Shown: positions 44,080 to 55,889, counted from the stretch's first letter. The stretch is DNA of 64,000 bases from Phlebotomus papatasi (GCF_024763615.1 NC_077223.1:8866001-8930000), one strand, 5' to 3'. A program made the numbers and translations. Notes: generated by a model not told the origin, from the sequence alone.

Positions 44080-44498
44080 CTTAAAAATTCAGCCACTGAG
44101 ACCTGATTGTCAAAGATCTTTTTGCAAATTCTTTTTTTTTTTTGAAAAAAAGGCATACTTTTCAATACAAACCCCAAATATTTCCTGTTAACTGATGAGT
44201 TAAACTAGTCCTTGAACGAAAGATTTTGGAAAAAAATGAAATCTTAATTTTTGGGAGAATTTTATAAAAAAAAATTAGCATTTTTGACGTATTTTACACC
44301 ACTCTTCGTCTTGAAGAATAAGTGATGATCAAGTAAACATAAAATCCTTCGTTCCAGGTCCAGTTTAATTTATCAGCTAACAGAAAATATTAAGTTTTTT
44401 CACGTCAGACTAATATACTCTGAGGAATCTTGTCCACCGAAAAGTATGTTTAAAAAAAAATCTTCAAAAAGTAGGTCTCAATGGCTGAGTTTTAAAAT
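44080..44498. mobile_element. Inverted-repeat element directly adjoining the previous one
   Basis: Left AAATTCAGCCACTGAGACC and right GGTCTCAATGGCTGAGTTTT are inverted matches. Further paired blocks inside (GATTTT-AAAAAGCATACTTTT-like; AACAGGAAATATT / AATATTTTCTGTTA) make it almost wholly palindromic over 420 bp. It abuts the neighbouring element with only about 10 bases between. Confidence 0.5.
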
Positions 44499-44916
44499 TT
44501 TTTAAATGAAAATTTCAGAAAATAAGTTTATTATGCTGAAAAAAAAAATCTTTTTTAGTCTTCTTAATCTACGTAACCCCTTAATATGTTAATCAAATAT
44601 CACCTCTAGACTGTCAATATTTACCGCAGGATTTATGAGAATTCCCACTAGATTAACTTTCGGTAAATGGCTGAAAAAACACCATTCCCTTTAGGGCAGA
44701 AGAAAAACATTTCCGATAAAGTTGTATCCGATAAATTTTGAATAAGAATGCACTAAATAAAATGAAGTAATTTGTTTTACAGCTCGAACTCCACAGAGAG
44801 ATCAGTAATAACTCGATTTTGAGTTATATGTATATTGTATATATTATATTTCGATCACTTACCGCATAAGGGGTTTGGGAAAATTTTGGAAATCGGAGAA
44901 TGATGATGATGAAAGT

Positions 44917-46110
44917 GACATTTTATCGATTTTTTAAAGTCAAAGATTAAAAAGGATCTGGAGAACGTATTTCTTAATCGAATGTTATCATGTTTGGGTT
45001 TAAATGAAAGGTCTTGGAATTACTGACAAGTCTTAATCGTTTCCAAACGATATTGTACCGGTATTGAACCAATTATGAATCGACAACTAAATTTTGTCCG
45101 AAAATCGACTGCTTTACTCGTAAGCGATTTTTTTTCATTTTCGCAGGGGACCACGAAGCGTAATAAAAAGTGAAGCTATTTTTCATTTTTCCTTGTAAAA
45201 ATTTTGCAGATATTGCACCGCGACTTAAACAAATTTCCTCGTAGTTCTTGTATTATTTCGGCGAGTATAATGAAATATGTATTTTAAGATAGCTTTTAAT
45301 GCACGATTTCTAAATATGTTAAACTGATAAGTCAATTCTCTTTAGGAAAAAACTTGCCAGTAGTCTTCAGTGCCTCTATGCAAAAACGTATGGAAAAATG
45401 AAATGTCGAGAGGCCCCTGATTTTCGGATATGTTTTAGATATTATCCAGGCTGACATTTCATCGGTTTTTCAAAGCCAAAGATTAAAAAGGATCTGGAGA
45501 GTGTTTTCTTAATCGATTGTTTGGGCTTCTAAGAAAGGTCTTGGAAATCCTGAAAAGTCTTAACCGTTTACAAACGATTTTGAACTGATAATGACCCGTT
45601 ATTGAACCAATTAAGAACAGCTAAGTAATATTTGTGCGAAAATGAACTGCTTTACTCCTAATCGATTTTTTTTTCATTTTCGGATATGTTTTAGAGATTA
45701 TTTAGGCTGATTTTTTTCTCGGTTTTTCAAAGTCAAAGATTAAAAAGGATCTAAATGGCGTATTTCTGAATAGAACGTTATCATGTTTGGGCTTGAATGA
45801 AAGGTCTTGGAATTCCTGAACAGTTGTTACCGTTCCCAAAGGATTTTGAACCGGGAATGATCGGGTATTGAACCGATTATGAACCGATAAGTAATTTAGT
45901 TTTATTTTTAGTTTAGAGATTATCCAGGCTGACATTTCATCGGTTTTTCAAAGTCAAAGATTAAAAAGGATCTGGAGAGTGTTTTCATAATCGAATGTTA
46001 TCATGTTTGGGCTTCTAAGAAAGGTCTTGGAATTCCTATCAAAGCTGAACCGTTCCCAAAGGATTTTGAACTGGTGATCAGCCGGTATTGAACCGATAAG
46101 TAATTTTTCT
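44917..46110. repeat. Tandem array of ~250-bp units (4 copies)
   Basis: Four direct copies begin near 44917, 45452, 45708 and 45931. Each carries the ordered phrases AAAGTCAAAGATTAAAAAGG, ATGTTTGGGCTT, AAGGTCTTGGAATTCC and AACCG..AAACGATTTTGAAC. The first unit is split by a hAT-like MITE (45144-45419). Subtracting that insertion gives unit lengths of roughly 220-256 bp. A single diverged relative is at 8185-8405. Confidence 0.7.
45144..45419. mobile_element. hAT-like MITE CAGGGG..CCCCTG, copy 1 (276 bp)
   Basis: Starts CAGGGGACCACGAAGCG and ends GAGAGGCCCCTG, flanked by a 7-bp match ATTTTCG (45137-45143 and 45420-45426). The neighbouring tandem unit preserves the empty sequence CATTTTCGGATATG. 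The copy at 50453-50728 is the same length. Confidence 0.7.
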
Positions 46111-46140
46111 CCGAAAATCAAGTTGTGAACCAATAAATGG

Positions 46141-47285
46141 AAAATGGTGTGAAATAATTTTGAGGCTAAAGCATTAAAATCACGAGTTTGAGCATTTTGT
46201 AAAACATAGGACATTTTTCAAAAAAGCATTCTAACATTTCTGAAGCATAGTAAATAGTTTAGTAGCTTTAGTGCTATTTTTAGATCCATAAATACAAGTT
46301 GTTCATAAATTATAATTACCTATAATTATTCCAGTCATTTGTGGAGGATTACACCTGATTTTCTTTACAGCAGCGTTGGAATAATAAATTATTGGGTGAT
46401 AAAATACGTGTAAATATCAAGTTTATACCTTTTTTGCCTTGTAAGAATATTTTGTTATTATTAATTGTAACACCTTTCGCTCTCATTTTTAAAACAGACG
46501 CAATAGATGTTTTGTTTTTTGAAATTCTCCATCGGTAATGCCAAATTTTATAATTTATTGATTTTGGGTTGTCTCATCTCTTGAATATTTTCTTTTGTTT
46601 ATACAATTTCTTCTATTTAGTCAATTGTGTTCCAATTGGGGATTTTTTTTCATAATGATTCATGATAAATTTATTGCAAAAAGATAACACAGAAAAAATG
46701 TTTAAGGTTTAATTAGGATTTCTTTAAGAGTATAATTTTTGTTTTAATTTAACCACATCTCATAAGCGTTACATTCGATTTGTAAGTATATGTAATAGTG
46801 TTTGTGTGTGATTGTGAGGGAGATATTTTATTTTTCTCTGACTCGAAAGGCCTCTTCTTGAGCGTATTTTAGTCGCATTCATGATTTTATATAGATTAGT
46901 TCGTTAGTGAGCAAGAGCACTCGCAGCACTATCTTTTTCGTAAAGTTTCCGTTCGACAAACATAACTTCACGTATTGTTTTTCTTTTTTTCTTTCTTCTT
47001 CTGTGCATTGTTTTAATCTAAATGGATATTTTTATCTTGGTACATTGTCAACAGGGCAAAAATAATAAGTGATTGTGCTATTTAAAAAAAAATAAATACA
47101 TAAATCTTGTTTTCTTCACGTATTTCGAAAGGAACTTTTTCGATTGATTTTTAATTTATTATTTTAAAATTTCAAGTGAATTTATACATTGATTTTTAAA
47201 TCAAATCAGTAAGATCTCTCAAGTGGATAGTGCTTTGTGTTTGGTCAAAAAAAAAAGGAAATTGTTGCAATTTGCAACAAGAAAG
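46141..47285. other. AT-rich spacer without visible gene
   Basis: No supported coding frame or transposon ends. This may include the upstream control region of the frame at 47413. Confidence 0.3.
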
Positions 47286-47304
47286 TATATAAGTATTATA
47301 TAAG
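47286..47304 (+). promoter_or_regulatory. Double TATA box
   Basis: TATATAAG occurs twice, at 47286-47293 and 47297-47304, about 110-125 bases before the ATG at 47413. Initiation ~30 bases downstream would leave a leader of ~85 bases. Confidence 0.4.
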
Positions 47305-47412
47305 TTTTTTTTGTGGGGAAAGTAATTCTCCTTTCGACAGAAAGATCTGTCCGGTGATTTTGGCAAATTAAGAGGCCTCTGAGACACAAGAGTACAAGAA
47401 AATCCAAGAATT

Positions 47413-47772
47413 ATGACAACGGCAGAACAACGACGGTTGTCCTTTGCAAGACGTGCTGAGAGTTTGGTGGAGCGGGTGAGATTTTTTAACACTATCTATG
47501 AGGTACTGTCTCTTGTGGCCACAGGGAAGTCCAAGACAGAATTATTGGAGTATGCCTGGAGACACAGAGATGTTACAAATTTTCTAAGATTTGTATATGT
47601 GGCTATGGAAGCTATGAGCTCAGTTGTTAAAGGCATTCCTTTGAAAACCAAAAAAAAAAAAAAGAAATCTTTGCAAATTTTCCAAGCATTCTCAAATAAG
47701 TCTTTTTTTTATCGTAATCATCACACAATTATTAATTTTTCGTATATTCAAAACATTTCAATATCAAATTGA
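47413..47772 (+). CDS. Uncharacterised short protein or first exon
   Basis: The frame opens MTTAEQRRLSFARRAESLVE and continues through a helix-rich, non-repetitive stretch (phrases TIYEVLSLVATGKSKTELLEY and FLRFVYVAMEAMSSVVKG) to a poly-Lys run coded by a 14-base A tract near 47650. The last ~30 codons are AT-rich and look non-coding. Composition up to the Lys run is protein-like and richer in G+C than the surroundings. A GTGAGA donor directly after residue 21 (GAGCGG|GTGAGA) offers an alternative model in which only 47413-47475 is a first coding exon. No signal peptide or known domain is seen. The A-tract could also mark a retro-copied gene fragment. I do not recognise the family. Confidence 0.35.
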   Translation: MTTAEQRRLSFARRAESLVERVRFFNTIYEVLSLVATGKSKTELLEYAWRHRDVTNFLRFVYVAMEAMSSVVKGIPLKTKKKKKKSLQIFQAFSNKSFFYRNHHTIINFSYIQNISISN

Positions 47773-48271
47773 ATGCCATTTAATACTTCGATCATTTTCC
47801 ATAGCCATTGCAAATTGTCTAGGTAATACCTTTCCCTGAATAGTCCCGCTTTACATTTTAAGTTACTATCCTTTCCCTATCTGTTGCCTAACGATTCTTA
47901 AGAGTGCACTAAACACTTTAATCTTAGAAACAACATAAAAATCTTTTTTTAAAGATTATGGGAAGACACTTGCAAAAGATTTCATAAGTATTTGGCAAAG
48001 ATTGAACGAAAAATAAACATCAACAAGAAGTAAATTGCACAAGTTGACATAGTTGCATTTCAGTGAAAGAAAAACAAAATAATCACGATAATTTCAAGGG
48101 TACTCCATATGCAATTTCCGGGTTTGGCCCAGAAAGAAAAAAAATCCAGCAACTACTTGTGATATAAATAGAAAATTAAACTGGTGAGATGTTGACAAAG
48201 TTTCATTTAGGGAGAAGTCACCACTTGTCGCTGCAATAGGGAAGTCATTTTCTCCGCCAGTAGACAAAATA

Positions 48272-49192
48272 GGGTGGAATCACCAGTTCTCGCCAGTGCC
48301 CCACTTCTCGCCACTTGCATTGAAATCGCTATTTTTCGCAATTTATGAAATAAATGAGTCGCAATTTTTTTGTATTGTTTCTGCTTCTACGCATAGAATC
48401 GAAAAATAATAATTATTCTTTTTGGATTCACGATTTTGATCACTTTTTAGAGCAATATTTTAAGCAAGTGCATCGAATCCAACATCTCTTACCAAATGTA
48501 CTAAGTGTCGTCAAATTTTCATCAGGCCAAAAATACCTATTTGGGTCAATAATTTGTCTATTGAATATTTAATTGCACTTGTGAAATACATAAAATTTGT
48601 ATTTAGTCAATTAATATTTCATTTTATATTATTTTTGTATAAAAATGAGGCATGGCGAGAAGTGGTAATATTCTGGAATTGATTTTACCACCTGTCGCCA
48701 TATCTTTTCAATAGGCGACGCTAACTTCACTTCGTACATTCTCAGTTGTCAAATCTGCATTGTTTACTTTCTGCAAAAGCCTCATAATTTGATTTCTCAA
48801 ATAAAAGTGAAGAAAAAATCATTTAAAGAGAGTAATAATAAAGTGATCACAAGGAAAGAGAAATGGTGAATGTATTCTTTTCATAGCATTGCCTAAAATA
48901 ACCGAGTGTGGTTCTTTTCAAGTGGGTGGCGAGAAGTGGTTACAAATTTTACAAAACTGGCGAAAAGTGGTAAAAAGTGGCGACGAAATGGTTATTTTTG
49001 CATTATTAATAAAAATCAGTTTTTTAAGTAGTCCAGCGTTATGTTCTAGGATTATTGTTTTCACGTATCTAGAGCCAATACATCTAAGTAACTTTGTGTC
49101 AAATTTGACTTATTTTGTAACAAGGATTCAAAAGTTATGATTAAATGAATTTAATTTTTTCTTAAACATGGCGATAGCCGGTTATTCCACCC
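48272..49192. mobile_element. TA-flanked element with GGGTGGAAT ends (921 bp)
   Basis: Left GGGTGGAATCACCAGTTCTC and right, on the complement, GGGTGGAATAACCGGCTATC match at the ends. TA flanks both sides (48270-48271 and 49193-49194). Inside, the phrases GGCGAGAAGTGG, GGCGAAAAGTGG and CCACTTCTCGCC occur at least five times in both orientations. A fragment of the same family is near 54355-54400. Confidence 0.65.
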
Positions 49193-49679
49193 TATACGTA
49201 TTTGACCACTTTGAGACAATTTCTCAAAATTGTCAACAAACTTTTGGCCGATGAAAAATCGACGCCTGATATGTTGTTCTTGGGACCGAGATCTACAATT
49301 GGTAAAAATTTGATGATCATCTAACGTCCGGGTAAAAAGAGTACAAAGATATTCATGCTTTTAGAAAAAAAAATTACAAGGACAGAATAGGAAATCGCCA
49401 ACTTCAAGTGGCTCTCCTGAAAAGTTGTCATTCTGAGATAGTATAATATCAATCAAAATAAAATCAATTATTTTTTTGAAACAACTAAATAACATCTATA
49501 ATTTATAAAAAACTCATTTGCAAAAAGTATTTATCCATCTGATTTCTCAAATATAGTTTTGTCAAGAAACTTTTGGAAGTATCGGCCAAGGATTATACTT
49601 TGATCCGCAGAGATTTTTCCTATTAGGTGATATTCTTAACAATCTCACTTACTATAATCCTACCAAAATTTCGTGTCCT

Positions 49680-49931
49680 CACTGAGAGAAATCCGAAAAG
49701 TCAAAATAACAATCCAGGAAAAGTTAATTTTACCCTGCAGTATTAATCCGAAATCAGTGTAAATATCACCATTTTTTAGTTTATTATAGGTTAAAGTTAC
49801 CCTTTCCCATGTTAAATTTACCCTTAAAAAGGTGTAAAAATTAGCATTGAAAAATGTTGATGTATTTTTACACCTATAAAGTGTTAAAGATAAGAGGAAA
49901 AATTTAACCGCAGCCTCTTTTTTTCTCAGTG
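49680..49931. mobile_element. CACTGAGAG MITE, copy 3 (252 bp)
   Basis: Starts CACTGAGAGAAATCCGAAA and ends TTTTTTTCTCAGTG. Copy 1 of the host reads straight through (ATGTCGTCCGATCG near 13309), fixing the insertion. The duplicated target is 2-3 bp at most. Confidence 0.7.
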
Positions 49932-49998
49932 CTCCGATCGGGCCTATACTTTGCCAAAATATATTTCGCCATTCGCCATTGCCTAATCGCGAATATAG

Positions 49999-50316
49999 TA
50001 AGGTGCGGTAAGCGAATCGTTTTCCGTAGAGTGCTACTTTTACGCTTGTTTTTGGACTGATGAAATTCTTTTTTATTTCTTCTAAATCCATAGAACTATT
50101 CACTGCTTCATTCAGAAACATAATATAAAAAATATCAAAAATATTAAAGAAAATTTATAAAATAATGATAATACTACTAAGTTAGCGTTATATTATGTTA
50201 CTGTAGTGACTATATTACGGAAATAAAAATAAAAATATTATTTTAAGTGGAATTTGTCTAGTTAGCGTAGTCATAACGATCCACATAGCGAAGCATTAGG
50301 ATTAGCGCACTTCACA
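49999..50316. mobile_element. Possible MITE with GTGCG ends
   Basis: Sequence absent from copy 1 of the host transposon. Left AGTAAGGTGCGGTAAGCG and right, complemented, CTGTGAAGTGCGCTAATCC are imperfect inverted matches. Borders are approximate. Confidence 0.35.
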
Positions 50317-50452
50317 GTATGTGGCAAAGAAAAGTGCCCAGCCGTCCGGTCGCTCTTTGGAGGTTAATAGCTCCCGCACTAATGCCCTAGACACACTTAC
50401 GACTTAAGCCGAGAGACGACTTAGTGGAAAATTATGTAAATGTAGTTTAACC

Positions 50453-50728
50453 CAGGGGCCCACGAAGCGTAATAAAAAGTGAAGCTATTTTTCGTTTTTC
50501 CTTGTAAAAATTTAGCAGATATTGCACCGCGCCTTAAACAAATTTCCTCGTAGTTCTTGTATTATTTCCGCGAGCATAATTAAATATGTATTTTTAGATA
50601 GCTTTTAATGCATGATTTCGAAATATATCAGACTGATAAGTCAATTCTCTTTAGGAAAAAACTTTCCAATAGTCTTCAGTGCCGCTATGCTAAAACGTAT
50701 GGAAAAATGAAATGTCAAGAGGCCCCTC
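50453..50728. mobile_element. hAT-like MITE CAGGGG..CCCCTC, copy 2 (276 bp)
   Basis: A perfect 8-bp duplication GTTTAACC flanks it (50445-50452 and 50729-50736). The uninterrupted host relative near 55310 reads GTTTAACCATTATTTCG. Same length as the copy at 45144. Confidence 0.85.
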
Positions 50729-50828
50729 GTTTAACCATTATATTTAATATAATTACGCTAAGCCATCTTATATAGTCATTTTTATATAGTCAGTTACAGA
50801 ATGTATATTCTTTTGACATGAAATAAAC

Positions 50829-50841
50829 ATATCTATCCTAT

Positions 50842-50911
<70 letters not shown>

Positions 50912-50912
50912 C
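50829..50912 (+). repeat. (TATC)n microsatellite
   Basis: About 20 uninterrupted TATC units, a likely length-variable marker, inside the Harbinger-like MITE. Confidence 0.9.
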
Positions 50913-50981
50913 TCGGCTAATCCTCAGATTTGTCAGGGCCCTAAGAAAGATATCGACTTGCGGTTTCCGGCAAAGGTTATA

Positions 50982-52562
50982 CAGTGGAGGAAATTTAAAT
51001 AGGTATTTTTTGAAAGGGGGTGGTGTGGGTGAGGGGTTGGTCCAACAAACCTAGTTTTATTATGGCAAGTAAAGGTCTGCCCAAGGATCATTTTTATCAT
51101 AGTGACCCGCACTCACTCTCGTGCGTGCGTGAACACCAGTCGATAATTCGAATTTATGGTACAAATAGGGGGGAAATTTGAATAGGTATTTTTATTTTTT
51201 AATATTACTGGAACCGTTCTTTTATAAGAAATTGTTTATATTGATAATAAAATGATCAAATTAGTCTTTTCCTTCAAATTAAAGCCTTCCACAGTAAGAA
51301 AATTTTATTTAATAACTAGAATTTTTGATTGATAGAGGCCATAAGATTTTAAGTAATAAAATCGTTCTAATAAAGGGCTTTAAGGAGCTTGGCTTAACAA
51401 TACTTGCTATTACGTAGAGAATGAGTAGTTCAGGAAACATTATTTGCCAATTCGTCAATAAAAAGGACTCCTAGGGACGAAAATAAAGTACTTTCATAGG
51501 TATTACCATGTTATTTGATAAGGATTTGGTACAAACTTTTTGCAAAGCTGTGACTTTTACGTTACAAACTTCTGAAATACAGATAGGATATTCAAATACC
51601 AATCACTACACGTCGCATCCGAGGAATCCTGATGGCTACAATCTACCTACAGTTGACAAAATCTCTTAAGAAACTACCAGTAAAGAAACAGCTTTTTGTC
51701 GCTCGATTGGTATTCAATAAAAATGAATTTCTCTGGATGAAAACTGACGAAATATTATTTTTTCTATTGGTAAAAACTTTAATTTATAACATTCCGCCAA
51801 ATCTTGTGATAGAAATTCATTTCTCTTTGAATTCCAATCGACCCTCAAAATTATGCTTATTAAATGGTGGTTTCTTCAAAGGTTTTGTGTAATCTAGGCA
51901 GATTGTAGCCATCAGGATTGGTCAGATACGACGTGTAGTAATTGGTACTTCAATATTCTACATGTATCTGAAAAGTTTAATAAGTAAAACTCACTGTTTT
52001 ATAAGAAATTCGTGCTAAATCCTTACTATAAAACATGGTATTACCATTAAAAGTACCTTATTTTCGTCCCTAGGAGTCCTTTTTATTGACGAATTGGCAA
52101 ATAATGTTTCCTGAACTACTCATTCTCTGCGTAATAGCAAATATTGTTAAGCCAAGCTCCTTAAAGCCCTTTATTAGAATGATTTTATTATTTAAAATCT
52201 TATGGCCTCTATCAATCAAAAATTCTAGTTATTAAATAAAATTTTCTTACTGTTGAAGGCTTTAATTTGAAGGAAAAGACAGATTTGATCATTTTATTGT
52301 CAATATAAACAATTTCTTATAAAAGAACGGTTCCAGTAATATTAAAAAATAAAAATACCTATTCAAATTTCCCCCCTATTTGTACCATAAATTCGAATTA
52401 TCGACTGGTGTTCACGCACGCACGAGAGTGAGTGCGGGTCACTATGATAAAAATGATCCTTGGGCAGACCTTTACTTGCCATAATAAAACTAGGTTTGTT
52501 GGACCAACCCCTCACCCACACCAGCCCCTTTCAAAAAATACCTATTCAAATTTCCTCCATTG
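50982..52562. mobile_element. Long-inverted-repeat Tc1/mariner-like element (1.58 kb)
   Basis: Ends CAGTGGAGGAAATTT and, complemented, CAATGGAGGAAATTT, with a TA duplication (50980-50981 and 52563-52564). The empty site is read in copy 1 as GGTTATATATCGGG near 13468-13481. Arms of about 665 bp (50982-51649 and 51893-52562) are inverted copies with scattered differences, enclosing only ~240 bp. No transposase frame is present; a short frame in the centre (51632-51892) looks like chance. Confidence 0.8.
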
Positions 52563-54425
52563 TATATCGGGTGAAAATTGCAACTTGATGCAACTCTCTT
52601 TCCGACATTTTGAATACCCCTATTTTTTTGTTTTCTCAATAGCACCGCCCCCATAGCACCTATCGGTCTCAAATTATTTTATGATATAGCTGGCCCTTAG
52701 AGTTTTCGATCAGTACTAAACTTAAGATCCCCTGACCCCCTGACCTGAACTATAAGGGTCCAAAAAAAATTCTTAAGGTGGTCATAATTCTGGTTCTAAT
52801 CGTCAAAATTAAAAAAAAAATGAGAGCATTTGGAAGGCTCTCGCGAAATGTCACTTCTCCTTTTCTCGAAGTTCATAAAACCACCGCTAGGGCCACTATT
52901 ATTAAAAAGAAAAAGTTTGAGTTTTCTAAGTTAAATAACTCAAAAACTCTATTGTGCATCGGGCTCAAATTTTAGTATGTTGTAGCCGAATATTATTCCT
53001 TTGAAGCAAAAAAATACTTAAGTCAATCGATAACCTCTGACTCGAGCTATAAGGAGTCAAAGTTCGAAAATTGATCGGCCTCTATCTCCGGTTCTAATTT
53101 ATTAACATTTTGACCTAAATTTTGGGTTCTTGGTTTCGTCTCGATGAGCACATTCAGATGAAAGTTCAAAAGGCCACTACAGGTGGCGCTGCGATAGCAT
53201 TAAAATTCAAACTAATTTACGTACTGTAGCATACGCTATGAAGTTTTTAAAAAGTGGCGTGGATTCGCTGTGGTTAAAATAGAACCGGAGATATGAAGGG
53301 TTAAATTTCACGAAATTCAAAGGTCTTGCAAGGCGTTACAGTTTTCTAGAACAATTGAACTTCGTAAGATCAGCGCTAGGGACGCCACAATCGAAAAACT
53401 AATTTTCATATTACACAAACTCAATTATCTCGACACGTGCTTAACCGATTTTGATGATTATTTCGGCATAATTTTAAACATTATGCCATCTGTCATATTT
53501 TGTCATTTTAGTGTAAAAAAAATAATATCTTTTCCCACAATAACGCTGCGAAAGTACGCAGGTGCTGATATGATTGCTTTTACTCGACTACGGTATTTAA
53601 AATAAGGGTTTAAAATAATATTCTTACAGAATTCTTCTTTGATGTTGCCCTAGTTCGTCACATGAACAAAATGCCCACTGTGGTCAAAAAACGTGTTCCA
53701 AAACAAATAAATTAAAATATCTCGGCTCTGAGCCACCGATGAGATCGAGTTTTGGGACAAAATTATAGAGGAGATCTTGCTCTATATTCCACAATCACCT
53801 ATCTGTCAGGTTATTTACATCCTAGATATTTTGATTTAAATAAAAAGTTTGCAATTTTTCAGAAAAATTTGATTGCAAATTATTGATGTACTATAATATC
53901 TCTCATGTTTAGTTTCAAATCGATTTTGCATGCATTCCGAGTTAGCTCACGTTAACAATCTCAGCTACAATAAGCTGTTCTAGGCATATCACTAATTTTT
54001 ATTTCGAATGGAATATTTTAAGAAAAAACTTTAGTAAGGGAAGGCTCTCAAACTTCGCACATACTCTAGTTTCGAACACTTCCTTTATCTGATTTATTTT
54101 TCGGAAAATGATTTCCATAGGTCAGATTAATTAAATGAATATGGGAAAAATATGATGTGTTCGAAGCCAGACTATGTGCAATGTCTGAAATACTTCCCTT
54201 ACCATTTTTCTCAGGAGGTTGGTCATCTATCTTAAGACAGCGGACGACAATTTTTTTTTTACTTTCTGTGCACAATCGTTCTAAACGATGTGTCAAGATC
54301 TGACGAAATACGTCCAAGTGTGAAAGTTAAGAAAATCCAAACTTAGCTTAATTTTTGGTAAAAGTGGCGAAAAGTGGGTTACTCACCCTACGGCTAAATT
54401 CACTTTCATAAAATTTTGTGTAAGT

Positions 54426-54653
54426 ATGGAAAAAAATCCAGCAGCTGCAGAGGCTGTACAAATTGGAAGCAGATCGAATTTCCGCAGATATGCATCTAAG
54501 ATTGTAGCAGATGGTCCATCTTTGCCAATGCAGAGGCATTCAATGCAAAAAAAAGATACCCTCGATGTCTGGGTCATTTGGTTACTCTATTTTTGCTTTC
54601 ATCCACCAACACATCAGTTTTCATCAAGAGTAGTCCCCCTTTCGTATGTGTAA
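54426..54653 (+). other. Open stretch, possible exon, unidentified
   Basis: A frame starting MEKNPAAAEAVQIGSRSNFR has less AT-rich, protein-like composition for about 48 codons and then becomes AT-rich. No convincing splice donor follows. It lies just after a fragment of the GGGTGGAAT element. It may be an exon of an unseen gene or a captured fragment. Confidence 0.2.
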
Positions 54654-55238
54654 TGCAAAACGCAGTATAAAATTGCACACGTCTCCTCAAATTCATTGGG
54701 GAAATTATTCCGAATAATTACCATTTAATTGCATACAGTTCACAACACAACATGAATTGCATCTCAAAGAACAGCATTTGCAATTATTTCATGTGAATTG
54801 CATTGTCGATCGTGCGTTGTCGCCCAGATATCATATTTCTTTCAAAAACAAATCCACATAATACTACCAAATTTTATCTCAGTTTGTTATTCACTTATGA
54901 CGTCATTAATGATCATAAATAATTTTGAAAAGGAATTATGCTTATCACAGTATTTGGAAAATTTAACTTCGACAGGTGGCTCTTGTTGCTGTATGTGTGT
55001 ATTTTTTATTGTAAAATTACACTGATTTTTTACTCTGATTTTAATTTTTACATGGACAATGTAAAATACGCGTAATACCCCGCAGCAGAATAACTTTTAT
55101 TTTGTAAACATGTTTTTGACAATTCAGTGAGAGTAGTAAAAGAGATCTCAATTCATTTCGATTTCTCGAAGAGACAAATTCGAAAACATGTTTCGAAATT
55201 GTAAAAATAGAGCCCTAGTCATTTCGCTCATACCCTTA

Positions 55239-55370
55239 TTCCCTAGACACACTTGCGACTTAAGCTGAGAGACGACTTAGTGGAAAATAATGGAAATGAA
55301 GTTTAACCATTATTTCGAATATAATTACGCTAAGCCGTCTCTCGGCTAATCCTAATGTCTGTCAAGGCCC
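55239..55370. mobile_element. Harbinger-like MITE, intact 132-bp copy
   Basis: TTA duplication at 55236-55238 and 55371-55373. Inverted ends of ~45 bp include CTTAAGC-GAGAGACG and the complement of CGTCTCTCGGCTAATCC. This copy shows what the split copies at 50383 and at 13180/15041 looked like before insertion. Confidence 0.75.
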
Positions 55371-55889
55371 TTATACATAATTTCGAAAATGTTTTCGAAC
55401 TTGCCTGTAAGAGTAAGCGAGATAACTAGATTTAGATCTCTTTCTTTTTACTGAAATGTCTAAAATATATACAAAACAAGTCAATGTGTGTGGATATGTG
55501 AAGTTTAATTTTTTTTTTCGAAATTGAAAATGCATTAAAAGAATAAATAAACTCCCTTGAAACCCCAATTGTAAATTTAGCGTTTTTTTTTATAATTTCA
55601 AGCTTTAAAACAGCTCCGGAAAGGTCAAGGCCATTTTGTTATTTACATTTTATTTCTTTTGCTTTACTTTGTTAAATACATACATATTTGTATTTTTGGT
55701 TTTATTTACCTAATTTTTTCTTTCATTGAGTATTTATTTCACTATTTTGTGTTATAGAGTGATGTAAGCACTTTTGGCCATTTTAAATATCGTACTTCTC
55801 CAATTTGTGTTGCATTTCGAGGATTTTTCGATTTTTCGATTATTAAAAATACTAACAATTTAATTAAGCCGTTTCAGCACATGATAATA

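Larger units (their letters stand above)
50383..50941. mobile_element. Harbinger-like MITE carrying a hAT MITE and a TATC run
   Basis: Ends TGCCCTAGACACAC and, complemented, GGGCCCTGACAAATC; 3-bp duplication TAA at 50380-50382 and 50942-50944. The uninterrupted relative at 55239-55370 is 132 bp. The extra length is the hAT-like MITE (50453-50728) plus a TATC microsatellite. Copy 1 of the host reads ACTAAAAAAGATATCG at the site. Confidence 0.7.
49624..53967 (+). mobile_element. Modular transposon, copy 2, shattered by nested insertions
   Basis: Collinear with 13258-15040 from TAGGTGATATTCTTAAC to GTTAACAATCTCAGCTA. It carries at least five later insertions: 49680-49931, about 49999-50316, 50383-50941 (itself holding 50453-50728 and a TATC run) and 50982-52562. 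Comparison with copy 1 gives the empty site for each. The right half (52563-53967) keeps the ~300-bp modules, diverged from copy 1. Confidence 0.65.

Noticed and set aside
49660..50121. 153-codon frame on the minus strand
   Set aside because: It runs across a CACTGAGAG MITE and into host transposon sequence, so it is a chance fusion.
51632..51892. 86-codon frame in the core of the long-arm mariner-like element
   Set aside because: It begins inside the left arm, lacks the DDE/D signature of a transposase and is Leu/Lys/Phe-rich as expected from AT-rich DNA.
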